From: Neptunicella marina
GTDB taxonomy: Bacteria > Pseudomonadota > Gammaproteobacteria > Enterobacterales > Alteromonadaceae
Direction: 5' to 3'
NCBI RefSeq assembly: GCF_014270035.1
Contig: NZ_JACNEP010000005.1
Coordinates: 186,001-250,000 of the forward strand
Length of the DNA: 64,000 nucleotides
Part shown: one piece after another, positions 57,928-64,000 of the stretch
Layout: each line of letters opens with the position of its first letter
Numbering within the stretch: position 1 is the first letter of the stretch
Notes under the pieces: generated by a model
What the model was told of the DNA's origin: nothing
Databases searched by the model: none
Seen by the model: the letters and a program-made list of their open reading frames with translations, nothing else
Position numbers and translations under genes: made by a program

Positions 57928-58683
57928 GTGAACCCAAGGTCGGATATATTACTAATCAATTTAGCGCGTTCTACTTCCCGGCTCACTGAAAGTGAAAAAG
58001 CCTTAAACGCACAGAACTTAGCCTATACACGTATAGATGCAGTCGATGGTAATAAATTAAGTGAAGCTGAACTAAGTGCGCATTATGATTTGCAACTAAA
58101 TCAAACCCGTTATCATAAAGATTTAAACAAAGGTGAAATTGCCTGCTATCTCAGCCATCGTAAAGCATGGCAGCATATTGTAGACAATAATCTGGATTTT
58201 GCAGTTATCCTTGAAGATGACTTTGAATTAATTGGTGACTTAAGTCAGGCCATCTCTACGACAAGCTCTATCCAGGTAAATTGGGACTACATCAAACTAG
58301 CCGGACATACCCGAACTCGCCATCCAATTTACCAAATTCAGCAGGATGACATGCAATTGGTTATATACAATAAATTGCCTTCACATACATTAGCGCAAAT
58401 TGTCAGTAAAGAAGGGGCATGTAAACTACTCACTCACTCCGACTTAATATCCCGTCCTGTGGATGTGGACATTCAGCACTGTTGGGAAAGACATTTGAAT
58501 GCCTATGGATTATTACCTTATGTGGCCAAACCACGTGATAACACCCAAAGTGAAATTGAACAGATAAATAAACGCACAACCACACCTAACCGTCGTTGGA
58601 AAAAAATTCAGGCGCAGATTTCTTTCTGGTTCAAAAATCGACGTTATAATCGCTCACGCCTTGCGCAGCTAAGATCAAAATAA
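57928..58683 (+). CDS. Family 25 glycosyltransferase (LPS/LOS type)
   Basis: The 251-residue protein belongs to GT25, the family of LOS glycosyltransferases such as LgtB and LpsA. Characteristic motifs are DILLINLARSTSRL at the N-terminus, KGEIACYLSHRKAW at about 68-81, and the VILEDDFEL acidic motif with E96-D98. The C-terminus is very basic (KNRRYNRSRLAQLRSK), as expected for a membrane-surface enzyme. The start is a GTG one base after the stop of the preceding glycosyltransferase gene, so both are coupled. Confidence 0.9.
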   Translation: MNPRSDILLINLARSTSRLTESEKALNAQNLAYTRIDAVDGNKLSEAELSAHYDLQLNQTRYHKDLNKGEIACYLSHRKAWQHIVDNNLDFAVILEDDFELIGDLSQAISTTSSIQVNWDYIKLAGHTRTRHPIYQIQQDDMQLVIYNKLPSHTLAQIVSKEGACKLLTHSDLISRPVDVDIQHCWERHLNAYGLLPYVAKPRDNTQSEIEQINKRTTTPNRRWKKIQAQISFWFKNRRYNRSRLAQLRSK

Positions 58684-58705
58684 AGACAGACAACAGTTAA
58701 AAAAC

Positions 58706-58734
58706 TTGATCTCAAAAGGTGATTCCTGTATAAA
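58706..58734 (+). promoter_or_regulatory. Strong sigma70 promoter of rpmB-rpmG
   Basis: A -35 box TTGATC (58706-58711) and a -10 box TATAAA (58729-58734) are 17 bases apart, and a GC-rich discriminator (ATGCGCCC) follows, as in ribosomal protein promoters under stringent control. It lies 84 bases before the rpmB ATG. Confidence 0.8.
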
Positions 58735-58818
58735 ATGCGCCCTCTTGCACTAGCGTGAATTTTTATCGGCTCACCAATTAAGTGAACCGAGCAGTATTTA
58801 AAGTAATTGGAGACAACC

Positions 58819-59055
58819 ATGTCCAGAGTATGTCAAGTAACAGGTAAGCGTCCTGCGGTAGGTAACAACCGCTCTCACGCGAAAAACTCGACTCGTCGTC
58901 GTTTTTTACCTAACCTGCAAAACCACCGTTTTTGGGTGGAAAGCGAAAACCGCTTTGTAAAACTGCGTCTTACCCCTAAAGGTATGCGTATTATCGATAA
59001 AAAAGGCATTGATTCAGTATTAGCTGAAATGCGTGCCCGCGGCGAAAAAATCTAA
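58819..59055 (+). CDS. rpmB: Large ribosomal subunit protein L28 (bL28)
   Basis: The 78-residue protein is bL28, a component of the 50S subunit. It begins [20 protein letters not shown] and contains the [18 protein letters not shown] core, as in E. coli (78 residues). I chose the ATG at 58819 because GGAGA lies at 58809-58813 and the length then matches the family; a TTG at 58807 is inside this leader. rpmG follows 12 bases downstream. Confidence 0.98.
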   Translation: MSRVCQVTGKRPAVGNNRSHAKNSTRRRFLPNLQNHRFWVESENRFVKLRLTPKGMRIIDKKGIDSVLAEMRARGEKI

Positions 59056-59067
59056 TAGGATCCGATC

Positions 59068-59223
59068 ATGCGCGATAAAATTAAATTAGTGTCGACTGCT
59101 GGTACTGGTTATTTCTATACCACTGACAAAAACAAACGTAATATGCCTGGCAAAATGGAGATCAAAAAGTTTGATCCTAAAGTACGCCAGCACGTTTTGT
59201 TCAAGGAAGCGAAAATCAAGTAA
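59068..59223 (+). CDS. rpmG: Large ribosomal subunit protein L33 (bL33)
   Basis: The 51-residue protein is bL33, read from the ATG at 59068 to TAA at 59221-59223. It starts [20 protein letters not shown] and has the conserved [20 protein letters not shown] core and a basic C-terminus. No zinc cysteines are present, so it is the C-minus form, like the common proteobacterial bL33. It lies in the rpmB-rpmG operon and ends before an intrinsic terminator. Confidence 0.97.
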   Translation: MRDKIKLVSTAGTGYFYTTDKNKRNMPGKMEIKKFDPKVRQHVLFKEAKIK

Positions 59224-59245
59224 TTGACTTGCTTTTTGTCTCCCG

Positions 59246-59273
59246 AAAAACCCGGTTTAATGCCGGGTTTTTT
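59246..59273 (+). terminator. Intrinsic terminator of rpmB-rpmG
   Basis: A 10-base stem AAAAACCCGG / CCGGGTTTTT with a 7-base loop ends in a T run, 22 bases after the rpmG stop. Confidence 0.9.
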
Positions 59274-59313
59274 GCGTTTACACTAAGCTGAATTTTCATT
59301 CCCGGGTGTATTC

Positions 59314-59768
59314 ATGATTCGATTATCCAAACGAGGCTGGAACAATGTATTAATCATTGTTTCGCTGTTACTGATTATCCTGTTCAGTAATATGGGCAAG
59401 TTATTTAATTCTGCCAACTCAACAGGCCCTCAACCATTGCTACCCGAGGGCAGTGAAATACTCAGAATTGACTACGGGACTCATCAAATTGAACGCATAG
59501 GACGCGGCTGGCGAATTACACCTGCAACCGGTACGAGTGAATCACAACTTTCGCAAATTACCCAGCATTGGTTATCAACAAACGCCGCACCAATAGCAGG
59601 TAAACTCAATAATCCATGGATTGTTACTTTATGGTTAGCAGGCGAAGCTCAGGGACGTGTTTTTAAACTATTGCCTCAGGGTAATGATGTATTGATTGAA
59701 ATGAACAACAACCTGTATATCGCCAGTCAGCATGGCATAAGCGACTATATCCCACTGGAGTTAATGTA

Positions 59769-59769
<1 letters not shown>
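59314..59769 (+). CDS. Membrane-anchored hypothetical protein upstream of mutM
   Basis: The 151-residue protein has an N-terminal basic stretch and a membrane segment at about residues 12-28 (VLIIVSLLLIILFS), followed by a probable periplasmic domain with WRITPATGTSESQLSQITQHW and PWIVTLWLAGEAQGRVFKL. I do not recognise a named family. Its stop shares one base with the GTG of mutM (TAGTG), so the genes are translationally coupled; a functional link to DNA repair is not implied by the membrane location. Confidence 0.7.
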
Positions 59770-61126
<1,357 letters not shown>

Positions 61127-61160
61127 TCACATTTTTTAACAGGGATTTATCAACTTGCAA

Positions 61161-61169
61161 TGGTATGAT
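61161..61169 (+). promoter_or_regulatory. Possible extended -10 promoter of the Wzi-like gene
   Basis: TGGTATGAT (61161-61169) has the TGn extension and a TATGAT -10 box; no clear -35 box is present. It is 40 bases before the ATG of the Wzi-like gene, in the divergent coaD region. Confidence 0.35.
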
Positions 61170-61209
61170 TAGCCCATCATTCGAATTTCCCGGTTAAGTT
61201 ATTCCTCAC

Positions 61210-62676
61210 ATGGATGTAAAAGCTGTAAGCAAACTATCACTTGTTATCATTTCCACTGCGTTTGTAAGCCGCGTAACTTTGGCTTCCCCATGGATAGGTA
61301 CCACAGATCCATTATTACATCAGGACTTATTATTGCTGGTTGAACAAGGTTATTTGAATGTGGCGGCAACCTCCTATCCCGTGCCCTGGAAAGGCATAGA
61401 CGGGCAACTGGATAGCTTACAAACCGAAATTCTCACGCCTGAAGCGCAACTGGCAGCACAGCGTCTGCGTTTTTATTTATCCGCGCAGCAGAATCAATCT
61501 TTCCAGCGTATGGCTAAAATTCAACTGGCTAATCAGGCAAATCGATTCCATAACTTTGCTGAACCTCAATCTGATAAAAATCAGCTGCAATTCAATACTG
61601 AATTCACCAGTGGCAGATGGGCTGCCAAAATTTCAGCCAATATTGGCTCTGACAGTAATAACTTCGATCAGAGCTATATTGCCTATCAGTTAGGTGACTG
61701 GAACTTACGCGCGGGGGCAATTAATCAATGGTGGGGACCAGCCAATGGTAGCAGCCTGATTTTAAGTGACAATGCGCGCCCTGTGCCGTCAGTCTCCTTA
61801 TCCCGCTCCACGGCAGTCGCATCTGAGAGCGCCTGGTTAAGCTGGCTGGGTCCCTGGTATTTCACAGCGCAATTAGGTGAAACCGGCGACAAACGCGAAA
61901 TAGACGGCGTGAAGCTTTGGCGTACCCGTTTTAATTTTCAACCAGTGAAAGGTTTGGAAATAGGTTTATCCTGGGCAGCAATGTGGGGTGGTGAAGGTCA
62001 GGGTAATGGGTTCAAAGACTTTATCGATATCATTACATTCCGTCCAGAGTGCGCCAATAATGCACAGCAATGCGACGACAGTCTGGATACCAAAAAAGGC
62101 AACCAACTGGCAGGCTACGACATTCGTTATAGCTTCTCGGTGGCAGGGCAACCACTAAGCATTTATGCACAACAAATTGGTGAAGACGCAGTGGATTATT
62201 ATCGGGTAACCGATAAAGCAACATTAGCAGGTATCTCTACCTATTTGTGGGGACATAAAATTTATCTGGAACATAGCGATACGAATGTAGCTTGTGGCAA
62301 CACAGGTTCGACGGAAAAGAATTGCTATTACGAACATTCTTTATATCAGTCAGGTTACCGTCACTATCAGCGGGCTATCGGTAGTACATTCGATTCAGAT
62401 GCAACAGTCACTTCTTTGGGCATCAATAAACACTTTGCCGATGGCGCCGCCTACGCAGTCACACTCAACATCGCTGATTTGAATAAAGACCAGACAAAAC
62501 CATCACCATTGCTATTGGCAAATCATGAAAAACTAACAGAGTTAAGCGGCTACTATCAGTTTCCATATCTGGACTGGTTAATCAAACTTGGGGCGAAATA
62601 CTCACAAAGTAGGCTACAAGATGCCGAAAATAAGCGCGACAGTCTTATTTATACTGAAATGCGTTATCACTTTTAG
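61210..62676 (+). CDS. Capsule assembly protein Wzi-like
   Basis: The 488-residue protein has a signal peptide (about residues 1-25, cleaved after LASP region) and the features of the Wzi/Caps_assemb_Wzi beta-barrel family: PWIGTTDPLLHQDLLLLVEQG near the start and QWWGPANGSSLILSDNARPVPSVSLSR near residues 175-200, a conserved family motif. The C-terminus ends in an aromatic residue (YTEMRYHF), as in outer-membrane barrels. Wzi helps retain capsule polysaccharide at the surface. It diverges from coaD and faces a cytidylyltransferase gene. Confidence 0.88.
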   Translation: MDVKAVSKLSLVIISTAFVSRVTLASPWIGTTDPLLHQDLLLLVEQGYLNVAATSYPVPWKGIDGQLDSLQTEILTPEAQLAAQRLRFYLSAQQNQSFQRMAKIQLANQANRFHNFAEPQSDKNQLQFNTEFTSGRWAAKISANIGSDSNNFDQSYIAYQLGDWNLRAGAINQWWGPANGSSLILSDNARPVPSVSLSRSTAVASESAWLSWLGPWYFTAQLGETGDKREIDGVKLWRTRFNFQPVKGLEIGLSWAAMWGGEGQGNGFKDFIDIITFRPECANNAQQCDDSLDTKKGNQLAGYDIRYSFSVAGQPLSIYAQQIGEDAVDYYRVTDKATLAGISTYLWGHKIYLEHSDTNVACGNTGSTEKNCYYEHSLYQSGYRHYQRAIGSTFDSDATVTSLGINKHFADGAAYAVTLNIADLNKDQTKPSPLLLANHEKLTELSGYYQFPYLDWLIKLGAKYSQSRLQDAENKRDSLIYTEMRYHF

Positions 62677-62690
62677 CGAGTGTTACAGAG

Positions 62691-63095
62691 CTAAGCAACA
62701 GGCGGAATTTCCTTAATGACTTCGATAATTTCAGTGGTTGAAATAGAAGGCGTACGTGGCAAATAAACAACCTCACAACAATCACTGAGGAAGTCGAACC
62801 TGCCCTGCCAATCATTCCCCATCACCAGAATGTCGGCTTTCTGCTGTAAAATATATTCACGCTTTTTTTCCAGCGACTCTTCTACAAACACATTATCCAC
62901 AAAACGCAATGAACGAATAATTTCAAGACGGCTGGATAAAGGATAAACCGGTGCACGGCCTTTTTTAGACAAATTAAGTTCATCGGATGAAACGCCTACC
63001 GTCAGCAAATCGCCCATCTGCCTGGCACGCTGTAAAATTCGGATATGGCCAATATGAAACACATCAAAAGTACCAAAAGTGATCACTCGTTTCAT
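62691..63095 (-). CDS. Adenylyl/cytidylyltransferase, TagD-like
   Basis: The 134-residue protein is a small nucleotidyltransferase of the glycerol-3-phosphate cytidylyltransferase-like group: MKRVITFGTFDVFHIGHIRIL with the HxGH motif at the N-terminus, and the C-terminal RTPSISTTEII motif of the nucleotidyltransferase family. It could activate glycerol phosphate or another polyol phosphate for a surface polymer; the exact substrate is not certain. It lies 22 bases behind kdkA on the same strand. Confidence 0.87.
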   Translation of the reverse strand: MKRVITFGTFDVFHIGHIRILQRARQMGDLLTVGVSSDELNLSKKGRAPVYPLSSRLEIIRSLRFVDNVFVEESLEKKREYILQQKADILVMGNDWQGRFDFLSDCCEVVYLPRTPSISTTEIIEVIKEIPPVA

Positions 63096-63117
63096 TGGAT
63101 TTTCCTTATTATCCTTA

Positions 63118-63843
63118 TTAGTTCAAGTCAGCAGATTGATAACCAGCAATCAGATGCTGCCAATCAGACTCCTGCCAGTGAAATTGTGCCAGTCGTTGTT
63201 TTTCTTTGTGTAAAGAACGCAATAAACGTTGCAAATTTTGTTGTTTCCATTGCTGACCGGCTTTAATTGCGCATTTATCGAAGTCAATTATCCAAATAAC
63301 ATCCTGATCATCTTTCATCAGGTTATGAATATTCAAATCATGATGATAAACCTGATGTTGATGTAATTTAGCAATCGCTTTTCCCACCTCAAACCATTGT
63401 TTTTCAGATAGCGCTTCGGTTTTAAGAATATGATAAAGATCACAACTTTTCGCCACATACCGAGTAATGATATCGGCACGATAATATAAACCTTTGTGAA
63501 TTATTCTTGCGGCAACGGGTTTGGGCACAGGCAAATTCCACTGATGCATTTGCACCAGTAAATTAAATTCCCGCCAGGCACGGGTATTTTCCACCCCCGT
63601 AAAAACATAGTTATCTTTTATTAACTTACCTATCAGGCCACCACGTAAATAGTGGCGTAAAACACAATGCACATCCTGATGCTGAAAAAAATACGTGGTA
63701 CCACGACCTACTGACTTGCCTGTGATCTTTTGTTGCTGTTCCAGCCATTGTCCATCAAATAAATTGGCACTGACATCCGGCATCAATTCTTGATCATAAA
63801 TAATGCTTTGTTGTGCGAAAGTTTTTTGCTTGATGGTCGGCAT
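63118..63843 (-). CDS. kdkA: 3-deoxy-D-manno-octulosonic acid kinase
   Basis: KdkA phosphorylates the Kdo residue of the LPS inner core at O-4. The 241-residue protein has a protein-kinase-like fold with the glycine-containing N-lobe (GRGTTYFF), a VLRHYLRGGLIGKL segment characteristic of KdkA, and the catalytic loop HHDLNIHNLM followed by the metal-binding IIDFDKC. Family length is about 240. It belongs with the LPS genes around it and is transcribed away from the gene that begins at 63957. Confidence 0.93.
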   Translation of the reverse strand: MPTIKQKTFAQQSIIYDQELMPDVSANLFDGQWLEQQQKITGKSVGRGTTYFFQHQDVHCVLRHYLRGGLIGKLIKDNYVFTGVENTRAWREFNLLVQMHQWNLPVPKPVAARIIHKGLYYRADIITRYVAKSCDLYHILKTEALSEKQWFEVGKAIAKLHQHQVYHHDLNIHNLMKDDQDVIWIIDFDKCAIKAGQQWKQQNLQRLLRSLHKEKQRLAQFHWQESDWQHLIAGYQSADLN

Positions 63844-63956
63844 GCTACAATCCGGCTGCGTCTGAACTTGCGCCTATTGTAATCAAAACAGCAAAATTAT
63901 CAGCGATTTATATATCAGAACCACCAAAACTGTTTAACTGACACCAGTGAAGCCCG

Positions 63957-64000
63957 ATGCCAAATACAAATCAAAGCCACGATAACGAAATTGAACTCAT
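63957..64000 (+). CDS. Start of an unidentified gene cut by the window edge
   Basis: An ATG at 63957 opens a frame that stays open to the last base (MPNTNQSHDNEIEL). Only 14 full codons are visible, so no function can be assigned. The divergent position beside kdkA suggests an LPS biosynthesis gene. No good Shine-Dalgarno sequence is visible, so the start is uncertain. Confidence 0.35.
   Translation, partial: MPNTNQSHDNEIEL

Overview
The window is chromosomal DNA from a gammaproteobacterium, most likely a marine member of the Alteromonadales (Alteromonadaceae-like). The evidence is gene order and protein similarity recalled from known families: mutL-miaA-hfq-hflX-hflK-hflC-yjeT-purA, dusB-fis, purH-purD, a YhfA-type OsmC protein beside prkB, ompR-envZ next to pckA-hslO-hslR, a complete gspC-N operon, and slmA-dut-coaBC / radC-rpmB-rpmG-mutM-coaD. 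TonB-dependent receptor, phytase and many exported peptidases fit a marine heterotroph. The species cannot be named from sequence alone.

Layout. 1-8.7 kb: mismatch repair (mutL, cut by the left edge), tRNA modification (miaA), Hfq, HflX and the HflKC membrane complex, a kynureninase-like PLP enzyme, YjeT and PurA. 8.8-19.6 kb: an aldehyde dehydrogenase, a small exported protein, VOC proteins, prmA, dusB-fis, purHD, prkB, a frameshifted VOC gene and yhfA. 19.7-25 kb: ompR-envZ facing pckA, then hslO and hslR. 25-36.9 kb: the twelve-gene type II secretion operon gspC-N with an exported DsbA-like oxidoreductase directly behind it. 36.9-38.8 kb: an AraC regulator and a membrane GGDEF protein whose active-site motif reads AGDRF. 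39-43.9 kb: a TonB-dependent receptor and a two-domain beta-propeller phytase lipoprotein behind a candidate Pho box. 44-53.9 kb: a run of exported peptidases (M1, DUF885, M20, M28) mixed with an EVE-domain protein, an exported ADP-ribosylglycohydrolase-fold protein, a DUF1820 protein and a TetR regulator beside a perfect palindrome. 53.9-61 kb: slmA, dut, coaBC, radC, two glycosyltransferases, rpmB, rpmG, an anchored protein, mutM and coaD. 61-64 kb: envelope polysaccharide genes (Wzi-like, a cytidylyltransferase, KdkA) and the first codons of one more gene.

How parts work together. The T2SS genes supply an exporter for folded exoenzymes, and the adjacent DsbA-like protein could oxidise its substrates. 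The receptor-phytase pair looks like a phosphate-scavenging unit that releases phosphate from phytate, probably under PhoB. The peptidases would process peptides in the periplasm or at the surface. The two glycosyltransferases, KdkA, CoaD-linked genes and the Wzi-like protein belong to LPS core and capsule assembly.

I see no CRISPR array, phage, transposon, tRNA or rRNA, and no clear previously undescribed multi-gene system. The best leads are the Pho-box/phytase locus, the exported ADP-ribosylglycohydrolase-like protein, the degenerate GGDEF/AraC pair, the frameshifted VOC gene and the TetR palindrome. All family assignments come from reading the sequence and from memory; no searches were run.
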